The notes beneath the pieces are model-generated. The model was not told where the DNA came from and ran no database searches. It saw only the letters and a program-made list of their open reading frames with translations. Positions 27,561 through 36,877 of a DNA stretch of 50,081 bases are shown here, in pieces. The position numbers and the translations under genes are program-made. Source of the DNA: Bacillus sp. JCM 19034 (GTDB lineage: Bacteria; Bacillota; Bacilli; Bacillales; Bacillaceae_D); assembly GCF_001310635.1 (NCBI RefSeq), contig NZ_BAXR01000021.1:1-50081 (forward strand), in the 5' to 3' direction. The number at the start of each line of letters is the position of its first letter. The stretch's first letter is position 1.

Positions 27561-29090
27561 ATGGTACTAGAAGCAGACATTAAGCAACAATTAAATCAAT
27601 ACCTTCAGCTATTAGAAGGAGATATCCTGCTTAAGGTAAGTGCAGGATCAGATGACATTTCTAAAGAAATGCTGGCGTTTGTAGAAGAACTAGCTGACAT
27701 GTCATCGAAAATCAGCGTTACAAAAACTGAATTAAAAAGAACACCAAGCTTCAGTGTTAATCGCGTAGGTGAAGATACTGGCGTTACATTTGCCGGTATT
27801 CCATTAGGACACGAATTTACGTCATTAGTTCTTGCGCTTTTACAAGTAAGTGGCAGACCACCAAAGGTTGATCAAAGTGTGATTGACCAAATTAAAAACA
27901 TCGAGGGCCAATACAACTTTGAAACGTATGTTAGCCTAAGTTGCCATAACTGTCCTGACGTTGTACAAGCTTTAAATATGATGAGCGTACTAAACCCTAA
28001 TATTACGCACACAATGATTGACGGTGCAGCGTTTAAGGAAGAAGTTGAAAGCAAAAATGTGATGTCCGTCCCTACTATCCATTTAGAGGGAGAGTTTTTC
28101 GGTGGTGGTCGTATGACGATCGAAGAAATCCTCGCAAAAATGGGTTCAGGAGTCGATGCAGCTGAGCTTTCAAACAAAGAGCCGTTTGATGTTCTTGTCG
28201 TTGGTGGTGGTCCTGCTGGTTCAAGTGCTGCAATCTATGCCGCACGTAAAGGAATCCGTACAGGAATTGTCGCAGAACGCTTCGGTGGTCAAATTCTTGA
28301 TACATTAAGCATTGAGAACTTTATCAGTGTAAAGAAAACAGAAGGTCCTAAACTTGCTGCAAGCCTTGAAGAACATGTCAAAGAATATGATATTGATGTG
28401 ATGAACTTACAGCGAGCAAGTAAGCTAGAAAAGAAGGATCTATTTGAGCTAGAGCTTGAGAATGGGGCTGTACTTAAGAGTAAAAGCGTCATTGTTTCAA
28501 CAGGTGCACGTTGGCGTAATGTCGGCATTCCTGGTGAGCAAGAGTTCAAAAACAAAGGGGTTGCCTATTGCCCACATTGTGATGGTCCTTTATTTGAAGG
28601 AAAAGATGTTGCAGTTATCGGCGGCGGAAACTCTGGTATTGAGGCAGCGATTGACCTTGCTGGTATTGTTAACCATGTTACAGTATTTGAATTTATGCCA
28701 GAGCTTAAAGCAGACGAAGTTCTACAGAAGCGTCTGTATAGCCTTCCGAACGTAACTGTTCTTAAGAACGTTCAAACGAAAGAAATTACCGGTACTGACA
28801 ACGTAAACGGAATTACGTATATCGAACGTGATACTGAGGAAGAAAAGCATATCGAACTACAAGGGGTATTTGTCCAAATTGGACTTGTTCCAAACACTGA
28901 GTGGTTAGACTCTGTAGTGGAACGTAACCGTATTGGAGAAATCGTTACCGACAAGCACGGTGCTACAACCGTTCCTGGTTTATTCGCTGCCGGTGATTGT
29001 ACAGATAGCCCTTATAATCAAATCATTATTTCAATGGGCTCAGGAGCAAATGCAGCCTTAGGAGCATTTGATTATTTGATTCGTAACTAA
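27561..29090 (+). CDS. ahpF: alkyl hydroperoxide reductase flavoprotein subunit
   Basis: 509 residues. The N-terminal domain is a double thioredoxin fold with the CxxC SCHNCPD near residue 130 that passes electrons to AhpC. The thioredoxin-reductase part begins near residue 208 with VLVVGGGPAGSSAAIYAARK, has the redox CPHCDG near residue 337, NADPH-binding VIGGGNSGIEAA, and closing FAAGDCTD. It uses NADPH or NADH to reduce AhpC. Co-transcribed with ahpC and followed by a strong terminator. Confidence 0.97.
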   Translation: MVLEADIKQQLNQYLQLLEGDILLKVSAGSDDISKEMLAFVEELADMSSKISVTKTELKRTPSFSVNRVGEDTGVTFAGIPLGHEFTSLVLALLQVSGRPPKVDQSVIDQIKNIEGQYNFETYVSLSCHNCPDVVQALNMMSVLNPNITHTMIDGAAFKEEVESKNVMSVPTIHLEGEFFGGGRMTIEEILAKMGSGVDAAELSNKEPFDVLVVGGGPAGSSAAIYAARKGIRTGIVAERFGGQILDTLSIENFISVKKTEGPKLAASLEEHVKEYDIDVMNLQRASKLEKKDLFELELENGAVLKSKSVIVSTGARWRNVGIPGEQEFKNKGVAYCPHCDGPLFEGKDVAVIGGGNSGIEAAIDLAGIVNHVTVFEFMPELKADEVLQKRLYSLPNVTVLKNVQTKEITGTDNVNGITYIERDTEEEKHIELQGVFVQIGLVPNTEWLDSVVERNRIGEIVTDKHGATTVPGLFAAGDCTDSPYNQIIISMGSGANAALGAFDYLIRN

Positions 29091-29096
29091 AATTGT

Positions 29097-29136
29097 AAAG
29101 TCCGAAAAGGTCAGTTTGGCCTTTTCGGACTTTTTC
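29097..29136 (+). terminator. terminator of ahpCF
   Basis: A 14-bp stem (AAAGTCCGAAAAGG/CCTTTTCGGACTTT) with a nine-base loop and a T-rich tail, seven bases past the ahpF stop. Confidence 0.95.
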
Positions 29137-29232
29137 TTTGGAAAACAAGATAGACACTCTTCTTTTTAGTTTGCTTAAATAATCTTCAACGAATCTAATT
29201 TTGTAAAAAAGGACTACTCAAAGAGCAGCCCC

Positions 29233-29838
29233 TTATTTGACATCTTCTTTCTGAAAGATTCGTTCACTAATTTGGCGAAGAAACCGTGACCATTTTTCTT
29301 GAAATTCTTGATCATCCACCGTATAACCTGTGATCATTTTTGTAACATTTGGATAGAGCAGCGGGTATATCGTTAAACTCGACATCATTAAGGTTATAAA
29401 TGCGGGGTCAAGCTCATTTGGGACTAAACCCATCTCCTGCTTCGATTTCATATCAGCGTTATACGATTGAAGTACTCTCCTTCGTGCCTCTTCTCCATTA
29501 GAGTTTTGCGGTAGCTCTTCAACTGCCTCCCAAGCGGTAAATTTAAGAAATTCTCGCAAATGATCCATATTTACCTTCCACCGAAAATCTGCAATATCTA
29601 CAGGATTTGCAGGCAAGGTAAAGTTTCCTATAGGTACTGAAGAAACAAATTCATCAATAGTTTGATTAATTAAATCATCTTTTCCATTATAATAATGATA
29701 AATTAATTGTTTGTTAACACCGGCTCGCTTTGCAATGGATTCAATCCTTGCACCCGAATAACCCCGCTCAAAAAACTCCTCCTTTGCAGCCTGCAAGATC
29801 GCTTTTCGAGTCCGCTCAGCATTCCGTATTTCACCCAT
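29233..29838 (-). CDS. TetR-family transcriptional regulator
   Basis: About 201 residues. The N-terminal TetR helix-turn-helix (about 5-50) has TRKAILQAAKEEFFERGYSG, ARIESIAKRAGVNKQLIYHY; the larger C-terminal ligand domain is not assignable to a ligand. I prefer ATG 29838 (MGEIRN), six bases after GGTGA, over ATG 29850. It is divergent from a glyoxalase-type gene, and the gap contains a perfect 22-bp inverted repeat next to the glyoxalase promoter, the expected operator. Confidence 0.88.
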   Translation of the reverse strand: MGEIRNAERTRKAILQAAKEEFFERGYSGARIESIAKRAGVNKQLIYHYYNGKDDLINQTIDEFVSSVPIGNFTLPANPVDIADFRWKVNMDHLREFLKFTAWEAVEELPQNSNGEEARRRVLQSYNADMKSKQEMGLVPNELDPAFITLMMSSLTIYPLLYPNVTKMITGYTVDDQEFQEKWSRFLRQISERIFQKEDVK

Positions 29839-29934
29839 ATCTTTCACCATCCAAATTGAATCAATTTTGTTCTTTTATCGTATGAGTATATCATTTAAAA
29901 GTCAACCTTTACTGACCATATGTTAAATTACAAC

Positions 29935-29963
29935 TTGACAAATGGTAAATAAAGAAATATGAT
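29935..29963 (+). promoter_or_regulatory. SigA promoter of the glyoxalase gene
   Basis: TTGACA (29935-29940), a 17-base spacer and TATGAT (29958-29963): almost consensus. It is directly followed by the inverted-repeat operator. Confidence 0.85.
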
Positions 29964-29970
29964 CTAGATA

Positions 29971-29992
29971 TAACTTTATATTTATAAAGTTA
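29971..29992. promoter_or_regulatory. probable TetR operator
   Basis: A perfect inverted repeat TAACTTTATA-TT-TATAAAGTTA starts seven bases after the -10 box, covering the expected transcription start of the glyoxalase gene. Size and placement fit a TetR repressor encoded divergently next door. Confidence 0.78.
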
Positions 29993-30017
29993 ACTAATTC
30001 CTTTGAGGTGATGAAAA

Positions 30018-30428
30018 ATGACTTTTCAACCAAGTAAGACCTTTATTAACCTCCCTGTCTCAAACTTGCAGAAAACGATCGATTTTTTCACAAACATTGG
30101 ATTTACTTTTAATCCCCATTTCACTGATGACAACGCCGCTTGTATGGTTATTAATGACCACACATTTGCCATGCTCCTTACACACTCTCACTTCAAGAAT
30201 TTCACAAAGAAATCAATTACAGATACAACAGATAATACGGAAGTGCTAATTGCCTTTGCTGTTGAAAGTCGTGAGCAAGTCGATGATGTCGTTCGTAAAG
30301 CGATTCAATCGGGTGGCAGTCCTGCATCTGAACCAACAGACCATGGTTTTATGTACCAAGCCAGCTTCCTAGACCTAGATGGCCATACTTGGGAATTGCT
30401 TTATATGGAACCAACATCTATTCAATGA
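30018..30428 (+). CDS. VOC/glyoxalase-superfamily protein
   Basis: 136 residues of the vicinal-oxygen-chelate fold: FINLPVSNLQKTIDFFTNIG at the start, the central AFAVESREQVDDVV strand-helix unit, and the end YQASFLDLDGHTWELLYMEP typical of the dioxygenase/glyoxalase superfamily. The substrate is unknown; relatives include glyoxalase I and antibiotic-binding or modifying proteins. The adjacent TetR repressor and operator suggest induction by a small toxic compound. Confidence 0.87.
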   Translation: MTFQPSKTFINLPVSNLQKTIDFFTNIGFTFNPHFTDDNAACMVINDHTFAMLLTHSHFKNFTKKSITDTTDNTEVLIAFAVESREQVDDVVRKAIQSGGSPASEPTDHGFMYQASFLDLDGHTWELLYMEPTSIQ

Positions 30429-30452
30429 AACACTAAAAACATTACACATCAA

Positions 30453-30486
30453 AGCCGTTACATAGGGGCATCCCCCAGTAACGGCT
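30453..30486 (+). terminator. terminator of the glyoxalase gene
   Basis: A perfect 9-bp stem AGCCGTTAC/GTAACGGCT, 24 bases past the stop, with a short T-containing tail. Confidence 0.7.
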
Positions 30487-30636
30487 CTATTCGTTACATT
30501 TCTCCCTTTACAATCCTAAGCTTATTACTTTTCATGACAAAACTAATTATTCGAAACACGACCTTTATTTTATTTACACAGGATATACCTCCACTTCTAA
30601 CGAATTAGTTACCGTAATGAATAGGGGGGAATGAGT

Positions 30637-31152
30637 GTGGAAAATAATCACGATCTAGTCAAAGCTGAGATGAACCATCTTTTACAAAGTAGTAATCAGG
30701 CTGATTCTCTACGAGCTATACAGGCAATTGGTTCTAAAGGTGAACAAGCCCTTCCGATTTTAAGAGAAACAATTAAAAACAGCCAAGACCTGTCCCTAAA
30801 AACGATTGCCGTTGTTGTCTTAGGGGAAATCGGTGAAGCTGCTGCCGTTGCCGTACCTGATTTAATTCAAGAGCTTAGCCGTTCAAATGAAGAATTGAAA
30901 ATGGCTGCAAGTTTAAGTTTAGTCAGAATTGGGAAAGGAAGTATTCCGTATTTAAAAGAAATACTTTTAACTGATAAACATGAGGAGGCTCTCTTTTGGG
31001 CAAGTTGGGCTTTAGCGATGATTGATGCTCACGAAATATCAAAAGAGACCATTTCAATCCTCATCCAAAGACGAGATCATACGAACAATCCAATTGAAAA
31101 GCTAGCTTCTGAAGAGGCTTTAGCAAAAGTAATCGGTAAATCGATTGAATAA
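30637..31152 (+). CDS. HEAT-repeat protein
   Basis: About 171 residues of HEAT/PBS-lyase-type helical repeats: LRAIQAIGSKGEQALPILRE, LKTIAVVVLGEIGEAAAVAV, then LKMAASLSLVRIGKGSIPYL and LFWASWALAMIDAHEISKE. Such arrays form a protein-binding solenoid; no enzyme motif is seen. Start GTG 30637 is better spaced from the AGGGGGG site (30623-30629) than ATG 30631, which follows it by one base. It is monocistronic. Confidence 0.8.
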   Translation: MENNHDLVKAEMNHLLQSSNQADSLRAIQAIGSKGEQALPILRETIKNSQDLSLKTIAVVVLGEIGEAAAVAVPDLIQELSRSNEELKMAASLSLVRIGKGSIPYLKEILLTDKHEEALFWASWALAMIDAHEISKETISILIQRRDHTNNPIEKLASEEALAKVIGKSIE

Positions 31153-31221
31153 GCTCTTCAACACTTTCTCTTAACTATTTCGATTTTATAACAACTACGA
31201 AAGACTACATGCCACAAATCG

Positions 31222-31268
31222 AGTAACAGAGACGCATGCTAGGAGTGTCTTTGTCACTCCTCTTTTAT
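31222..31268 (+). terminator. terminator of the HEAT-repeat gene
   Basis: A nearly complete 13-bp stem (GAGT-ACA-AGAC with GTCT-TGT-ACTC) followed by CTCTTTTATG, about 70 bases past the stop. Confidence 0.65.
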
Positions 31269-31369
31269 GACAATTTCTCCCTAATCTTCGAAGGAAAGCG
31301 GTAGCTTTTGAATTCGTTTCATATTTGAAATTACGTCCACTTCTTTAATGATTCCATTCCTAATTAGAA

Positions 31370-31465
31370 GCGTGTAGCTGTGCCGTTACAATCTCTTAAG
31401 CACGACTGAAAGTGGTTTCTTTCAGTCGTGTGCGTAGCGGACAACGCCGCCACTCCTGCGAATTT
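31370..31465. repeat. dispersed stem-loop repeat, copy 2
   Basis: Same plan as the element between ku and ligD: GCCGTTACAAT at 31382-31392, a 10-bp perfect stem CACGACTGAA/TTCAGTCGTG at 31401-31430, and CCTGCGAATTT at 31455-31465. Compared with copy 1, two stem positions change on both arms so that pairing is kept (TA to CG on the left arm, TA to CG on the right). It is in the 395-bp gap between the HEAT gene and mqo; the remainder of the gap is featureless. Confidence 0.75.
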
Positions 31466-31548
31466 CTTTAATTCCTATTATAAATAAGTTGTCCTATAAG
31501 GTCATAATTAAACCTTTTAGAACAACTTCTTCTAGAGTAGATCACCGT

Positions 31549-33072
31549 TTAAACTTCCTGTAAATGTTCCCTTTTCTCATCAGATTCGCCCTTATCTACT
31601 AAATCAAGTGTTTGATTAGCTGAATTACTAATCTCCTTAATAAGCTCTGGGTGATCAGATAATGACTTACCGTATGAAGGAATCATTTCTTTAATTTTCG
31701 GCTCCCATTCTTTGATCTGTTGCGGAAAGCATTTTTCAATTACTTCAAGCATTACGGACACAGCAGTAGACGCACCTGGAGAAGCACCGAGCAAGGCAGC
31801 AATTGATCCATCTGCTGCACTAATCACTTCTGTTCCAAATTGAAGAGTTCCTTTTCCACTATCCGTGTCTTTAATAACTTGTACACGCTGGCCAGCTACT
31901 AACAGTTCCCAATCTTCACTTTTGGCATCAGGGACAAACTCACGTAGCGCTTCCATCCGCTGCTCTTTTGATAACATAACTTGATTGATTAAATACTTCG
32001 TCAAAGAAAAGTTTTTTAATCCAGCAGCAACCATTGTTGTCATATTATTCATTTTAATTGACATAAACAAGTCGAACAATGATCCCGTTTTTAGAAATTT
32101 CGGCGAGAACCCTGCAAACGGCCCAAAGAATAACGATTTCTTTTGATCAATAAATCTCGTGTCTAGATGTGGAACAGACATTGGCGGGGCACCTACTGGT
32201 GCTTTTCCATAGACTTTAGCAAAATGCTGTTCGACAATCTCAGGTTTCTTACAAACTAAAAATAATCCGCTTACAGGAAATCCACCTATCCCTTTCCCTT
32301 CAGGAATACCGGACTTTTGTAATAAATGAAGACTTCCTCCACCAGCACCGATAAAAACAAATTTAGCCTTATGAAGCTTGCTCTCACCTGTGTATAGGTT
32401 TCTAACCTTTAATTGCCAAGAGCCGTCACTTGTTCGTTTCAAACTATCAACACTATGCTTATAATGGACTTTCACATTCTCATTCTCTAAATGGTCAAAT
32501 AACTTACGTGTTAACGCACCGAAGTTAACATCTGTTCCACTGTCTATTTTCGTGGCAGCAATCGGATTGTCAACTTTACGATCTGCCATCATCAGTGGAA
32601 TCCATTCCTTCAGTTTTTCTGGGTTGTCTGTAAATTCCATCCCATCAAACAGTGGATGTTTTGATAACGCTTCAAATCGCTTTTTTAAAAAGGAAACATT
32701 TGATTCTCCTTGTACAAAACTCATATGTGGCAATTGAATAATAAAATCCTTTGGGTTTTGGATCAATTGACTTTTGACGAGATACGTCCAAAATTGCTTT
32801 GAAACTTGGAATTCCTCATTCACTTTTACTGCTTTACTAATTTCAATTGACCCATCTTGTTTTTCTGCTGTATAATTTAGCTCACATAATGATGAATGTC
32901 CTGTTCCAGCGTTATTCCATTCATTCGAGCTTTCCTCTCCTGCACTTTCGAGCTTTTCAAACACTGTAATCTCCCAATCTGGAGCTAACTCTTTCAACAT
33001 TGAGCCTAACGTGGCACTCATAATTCCAGCACCAATTAGGATAACATCTGTTTCTGATTGTATGTTGCTCAT
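31549..33072 (-). CDS. mqo: malate:quinone oxidoreductase
   Basis: A membrane-associated FAD enzyme that oxidises malate to oxaloacetate and feeds electrons into the quinone pool. 507 residues, the family's normal length. FAD motif [18 protein letters not shown] is at residues of about 9-26, then [39 protein letters not shown], and the terminal [20 protein letters not shown], all hallmark Mqo segments. Start ATG 33072 follows AAAGGAAGG. A strongly structured sequence lies 30-100 bases upstream in the presumed leader. Confidence 0.96.
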   Translation of the reverse strand: MSNIQSETDVILIGAGIMSATLGSMLKELAPDWEITVFEKLESAGEESSNEWNNAGTGHSSLCELNYTAEKQDGSIEISKAVKVNEEFQVSKQFWTYLVKSQLIQNPKDFIIQLPHMSFVQGESNVSFLKKRFEALSKHPLFDGMEFTDNPEKLKEWIPLMMADRKVDNPIAATKIDSGTDVNFGALTRKLFDHLENENVKVHYKHSVDSLKRTSDGSWQLKVRNLYTGESKLHKAKFVFIGAGGGSLHLLQKSGIPEGKGIGGFPVSGLFLVCKKPEIVEQHFAKVYGKAPVGAPPMSVPHLDTRFIDQKKSLFFGPFAGFSPKFLKTGSLFDLFMSIKMNNMTTMVAAGLKNFSLTKYLINQVMLSKEQRMEALREFVPDAKSEDWELLVAGQRVQVIKDTDSGKGTLQFGTEVISAADGSIAALLGASPGASTAVSVMLEVIEKCFPQQIKEWEPKIKEMIPSYGKSLSDHPELIKEISNSANQTLDLVDKGESDEKREHLQEV

Positions 33073-33100
33073 GTTTACCTTCCTTTATCACCTAAGATTT

Positions 33101-33174
33101 GCAGAAAGATGTAGACGTTCCTGCTTAGGCGCCAAAGCAAGCCAAAAGAGCGGCCTAGTCACACATCTTTTCTG
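33101..33174. other. structured inverted-repeat element in the mqo leader region
   Basis: On the plus strand CAGAAAGATGT (33101-33111) pairs with ACATCTTTTCTG (33163-33174) with one bulge, and inside it CTTAGGC (33123-33129) pairs approximately with GCCTAG (33153-33158). The minus-strand copy would fold in the mqo mRNA leader. I do not recognise it as a known riboswitch class. The rest of the 410-bp gap (33175-33431) is AT-rich without visible features. Confidence 0.6.
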
Positions 33175-33432
33175 GATCAAAATTATACCTATATTCTAGT
33201 TTATCACTATTAAATAGAAAATTGAAATGTTAATTTGTGTTTGCTTCTTTTACTATTTATAGTGGTTTAGTTAGTTTCATTGTAAACATATTACATTTAA
33301 GTTAACAAAAATGATGCAACCTTTCACTCTTATATCATATAGGCAAATAACCGTTAATCGCCTATACGCTCACACGCTTTATTGGACACTATTTAATTAA
33401 TGAATACCTGTTATTTTTATAGTAATACGAAA

Positions 33433-33469
33433 AAGGATAGCTTATCACGATATGTAAGAAACTATCCTT
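33433..33469 (-). terminator. terminator of the small membrane peptide gene
   Basis: Stem AAGGATAG/CTATCCTT; the minus-strand reading ends in TTTTTCG. It begins 16 bases past the stop at 33485. Confidence 0.8.
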
Positions 33470-33484
33470 CATATATACTCTGGC

Positions 33485-33622
33485 TTAATTACTTTTAAAT
33501 AATCCTACTACTGATTGTACGACATTCCAAATAAAACTATCACCAATCGTATATTCCCAAATAAACCCTACACATAAAAGTAAAATGAGACCTAACAAGA
33601 TCCCTAATGCCTTTTTAAACAT
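33485..33622 (-). CDS. small single-span membrane protein
   Basis: 45 residues: MFKKALGILLGLILLLCVGF, then IWEYTIGDSFIWNVVQSVVG and LFKSN. It has one hydrophobic helix (about 5-22) after a basic start and a hydrophobic amphipathic tail. AGGAGAG precedes ATG 33622 by a normal distance, and a terminator follows, so it is likely real and monocistronic. Function unknown. Confidence 0.75.
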   Translation of the reverse strand: MFKKALGILLGLILLLCVGFIWEYTIGDSFIWNVVQSVVGLFKSN

Positions 33623-33712
33623 GGTTCTCTCCTATCCTTTTACAAGATTAACTAGTAGTAAAATAGATCAGCTTTATAATAAAAGTTAATCATATGGACT
33701 TTGAGCGGTCAA

Positions 33713-34600
33713 TCAATTCATAACCTGCCTACTTCCGCCATCATCATTTGACGACCTTACTAATATCCCAATCCCAACTAGTAAAAGGGAGATTCCAAAC
33801 CAAGCCGTTGTATGTAAGTATTCACCGAGTAAAAATACGCCTAATAACGTTGCTGTTAGTGGTTCTGCTAACGAAAGAGCAACAGCCGTTGAAGAAGATA
33901 CATAAACAAGGCCTTTTGCAAAAAGTAAATAAGCAATTGCAGTTGCTACAATCCCTAAGTATAGACTTACTCCCATACCTCGAAAACTAGTAACCCAAGA
34001 CATATCAAATAGAAATAAAAAAGGAGATAAGCATATTCCACTCAATGTAAAAACAACAGCCATTACAGGTAAGGAGGAATGCTTTTTAACTAAATCCCTA
34101 CTAACGATTGTAAAAATAGCAAACGATAACCCTGCACCAAGTGCCAATGCTATTCCTAATGGGTGTATGAATAGAGAATCTTTATTGGCGAAGAGGATTG
34201 TACATCCAACAATGGATACGATCGTAGCATATACCCAAACTTTAGTCGGTCGTTTCTTTTGAAAAAGCCATTCAATTACACCCGACAAAATCGGGGCACT
34301 TCCTATCGCAACAACTGTACCGATTGCAACACCAGTAAGCGAAACAGCTGAAAAAAATAGTGGTTGGTAAACGGCCATACTTAATGTAGCTAATACCGTT
34401 AGCCGAACTGACCAATTTTTCACATTTAATTGGCCTAGTATGATTAGCATAATCAATAAAAATAAGCCCCCTATCGCTAAGCGTGTTGCCCCTATCGCAA
34501 TTGGGTGGGCTGCATCCGGTGCAAAAGCCTGGGTCGTTCCTGTCGTTCCCCACATGATTGCAGCAAGTAAAATGAGGAATGGTGATATTCGTCTGTTCAT
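33713..34600 (-). CDS. EamA/DMT-superfamily transporter
   Basis: 295 residues from ATG 34600 (GAGGTGAGG ribosome site). Ten hydrophobic spans in two EamA repeats: the first opens FLILLAAIMWGTTGTTQAFA, the second ends SLAEPLTATLLGVFLLGEYL. Drug/metabolite transporters of this class export amino acids or metabolites; the substrate cannot be told. It is monocistronic between genes on the same strand. Confidence 0.9.
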   Translation of the reverse strand: MNRRISPFLILLAAIMWGTTGTTQAFAPDAAHPIAIGATRLAIGGLFLLIMLIILGQLNVKNWSVRLTVLATLSMAVYQPLFFSAVSLTGVAIGTVVAIGSAPILSGVIEWLFQKKRPTKVWVYATIVSIVGCTILFANKDSLFIHPLGIALALGAGLSFAIFTIVSRDLVKKHSSLPVMAVVFTLSGICLSPFLFLFDMSWVTSFRGMGVSLYLGIVATAIAYLLFAKGLVYVSSSTAVALSLAEPLTATLLGVFLLGEYLHTTAWFGISLLLVGIGILVRSSNDDGGSRQVMN

Positions 34601-34684
34601 TTGCCTCACCTCGAAAAAAGGGTAAAAAAACATGTAACTCTATCTTAGTAGATTTTCTTTAACATTTCTTTCTTTTTTAAAAAA

Positions 34685-35344
34685 TCAATTGGATATTTCT
34701 TGTGCTTGCCGATCCTTTCGGTATTGATACACCCAAATCGTTATAAAAAGCCATACCCCACTAACTAAATATGCTCCTAAAACATCACTTGGATAATGGA
34801 CACCTAAGTAAATCCTACTTAATCCCATTGCGATAATCATAACTGCACTGATAAAAAGTAAGCACGTTCTTCCAATTGAATGATGTATATGCCGCCAAAA
34901 TAAAAATGTAATCATACCGTACATTGTAAATACAGCCATAGAGTGTCCACTCGGGTAACTAAAGCCCGTCTCGATAATAACTGGATCAAATGATGGTCTT
35001 TCCCTTTTAAATGTATGCTTTAGCAGCAAATTTAAACCCACGGAGCCCAATGATACGATAACAAACAAAATGACCTCGTCACGTTTTCGATATAGCCAAT
35101 ACATTATAATGAGTAATACAAGTGAGATCATGACGACCGGCCATGTGTTACCGGCCACGCTTAGTGCTTTCATTATATTTAAAATGATAGGATGCTCAAA
35201 TGAACGAATAAATGACATAATCGGTTCATCTATTTTTAACGTTTTTCTTCTCACAACGAAATATGATAGAAAGACAAAACCTACAAGTGGCAATAGCCCA
35301 AAAACCATTATCCTTTGTACTAATTTCCCATTCAACAGATACAC
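34685..35344 (-). CDS. PAP2-family membrane phosphatase
   Basis: 219 residues and about six spans with the full PAP2 catalytic set: KHTFKRERP, YPSGHS and SRIYLGVHYPSD. Bacillus homologues act on phosphatidylglycerol phosphate or undecaprenyl pyrophosphate outside the membrane; which applies here is undetermined. It probably has its own promoter, since 85 bases separate it from the EamA gene. Confidence 0.9.
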   Translation of the reverse strand: MYLLNGKLVQRIMVFGLLPLVGFVFLSYFVVRRKTLKIDEPIMSFIRSFEHPIILNIMKALSVAGNTWPVVMISLVLLIIMYWLYRKRDEVILFVIVSLGSVGLNLLLKHTFKRERPSFDPVIIETGFSYPSGHSMAVFTMYGMITFLFWRHIHHSIGRTCLLFISAVMIIAMGLSRIYLGVHYPSDVLGAYLVSGVWLFITIWVYQYRKDRQAQEISN

Positions 35345-35396
35345 CTTCTCACCTAAAATATGTACCTATGTAGTGTGGACTTTTCAACAAAAAAAT

Positions 35397-35427
35397 ACCT
35401 GCCATTTACTTTCAAGCAATGACAGGT
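35397..35427 (-). terminator. terminator of the oligogalacturonate lyase gene
   Basis: Stem ACCTG(C)CATT/AATG(A)CAGGT, followed on the minus strand by ATTTTTTTG, 37 bases past the stop. Confidence 0.85.
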
Positions 35428-35463
35428 AACACTAAAACAATTAGTTATACGAAGTACAAATTT

Positions 35464-36656
35464 TTACTTTACTAATTTCCCATCAACCAATTTCGGTAAG
35501 CTCTCAAACTCAGGAACTTCTACTAAATACACATTCCCATAACCAGTCCGATCACTCGTAAATAATACTTTCGTGCCATCAGAAGTAAAACGAGGATGGA
35601 CGTGTACGTGTTGAACCTGAAAGCTTCCACGATGCTTACATAAAATTCTTGGACCTTCCATTCCATCATCCGTTTTCTTCCATAAGAAAATACAATCCTG
35701 GTATCGTTCACCGTGGTAGGCACTTGATTGCTGACCATCACCAACAATTAATGTTGCATCATTGGAATGAATGTGCATGTTTTGGTAAGGAAATTCGAAT
35801 TCTTCTGTAATACTGTTATCATACTTCGTATATCCAAGAAATTTGCCATCTTTCCGTTCAAGGGACTCTGTAAAGCCATGATATCCGATATGGATTCCGT
35901 CGGCATACCAATATTCATGGCCAGCATACTGATTCGGTTTACCCTCTCGAATCTTCCATACGTCACCCGTTTCAATATTCATCACCCATATACGATGATC
36001 AACCTTTTCCCAAGGGCCCTCATGGCAAAAGCTGATTAGATTCGGCTGTGTCGGTGACGTATTAATATGTCCAATCCACCGTTTTTCCTCATGAATTACC
36101 TTCATGTCACCCGTTTCTAATAAAAGTAAACAAATTTGGCAGTGAGGGCGAGCTGCTTCCGTTTCCTCAAAGCAACATAGCCTCCCGATAAGTTTGTGTT
36201 TATTGACGATGATAAGTCTTCTGAAAGACCGAAACAAAGATAGCTACCATCTGCTGTACAGCTCAAATTACTAAAGTTATACCCATCCGGTCTCGTGTAT
36301 ATTACTTTTTCTTTATACGTCTGAAGATCAATCGCAATAATTGATTTCTCTAAGGTAAAGTAGGCCTCATTTTTATGCGGATTTATATAAGTTCCATGTA
36401 TTCCTTTAGGGACATTTCTATTTAAGTCGGTCAACTGTGTTAACTCTCCACTAGCGATATCGAGACTATATAAATTGGATGTATTATCTCGATCTGAACA
36501 TAGTAACAATTTCGAACCGTTATCATACCAACCATTATTCGTAAAATATAAATGAAAACTGTGTGCGAAATAATCTGTTAATTGCGTTATTGATGCCCCT
36601 GTTATAGGGTCTTGAAAAGTATTTATCTCTGCTGCAGATTTTGTTCCTTTTCCCAT
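35464..36656 (-). pseudogene. ogl: oligogalacturonate lyase (PL22), one frameshift
   Basis: A cytoplasmic lyase that cuts pectin-derived digalacturonate to 4-deoxy-5-keto uronates, built as a seven-bladed propeller. The N-terminal half (ITQLTDYFAHSFHLYFTNNG, LLCSDRDNTSNLYSLDIASG) and C-terminal half (ISFCHEGPWEKVDHRIWVMN, HVHVHPRFTSDGTKVLFTSD) are both typical. The frame is lost near 36170-36180: GGC TAT GTT GC should probably be GTT GGC, giving GYVGFEETEAARPH. Start ATG 36656 follows GAGGG. About 397 residues when repaired. A cre site lies 25 bases upstream. No other pectin genes are in view. Confidence 0.88.
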
Positions 36657-36680
36657 TTGCAATCCCTCATTCCTTTATTT

Positions 36681-36694
36681 GGTAAGCGTTTACA
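36681..36694. promoter_or_regulatory. cre site (CcpA operator)
   Basis: On the minus strand the site reads TGTAAACGCTTACC, 13 of 14 matches to TGTAANCGNTTNCA, 25 bases before the ogl start. It implies catabolite repression of the lyase. Confidence 0.8.
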
Positions 36695-36824
36695 ACACTA
36701 TTCATAGTAATCAATTGCTCTACTTCACTTCGACATAATTAACGATAATCCTTTTGTAAACATTCTACTTTTTATCTACCTTTACCAAGAAGGCTTTTAT
36801 CATTCGGTTAACTAATAGGAAAAA

Positions 36825-36860
36825 GAGCTATAACATATTTACATAACCATGTCATAGCCC
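36825..36860 (-). terminator. terminator of the LRR surface protein gene
   Basis: Stem GAGCTAT-ACAT/ATGT-ATAGCCC with small mismatches; on the minus strand it ends in CTCTTTTTCC. It lies 17 bases past the stop. Confidence 0.8.
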
Positions 36861-36877
36861 TAAAACCTTCGTTCGTA

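Noticed and set aside
33101..33174. A known riboswitch upstream of mqo
   Set aside because: I compared it from memory with common classes (SAM, TPP, c-di-GMP, THF, fluoride, preQ1) and found no matching core.
33011..33199. Plus-strand 62-residue open frame
   Set aside because: It overlaps the mqo start and the inverted-repeat element and has no ribosome site.
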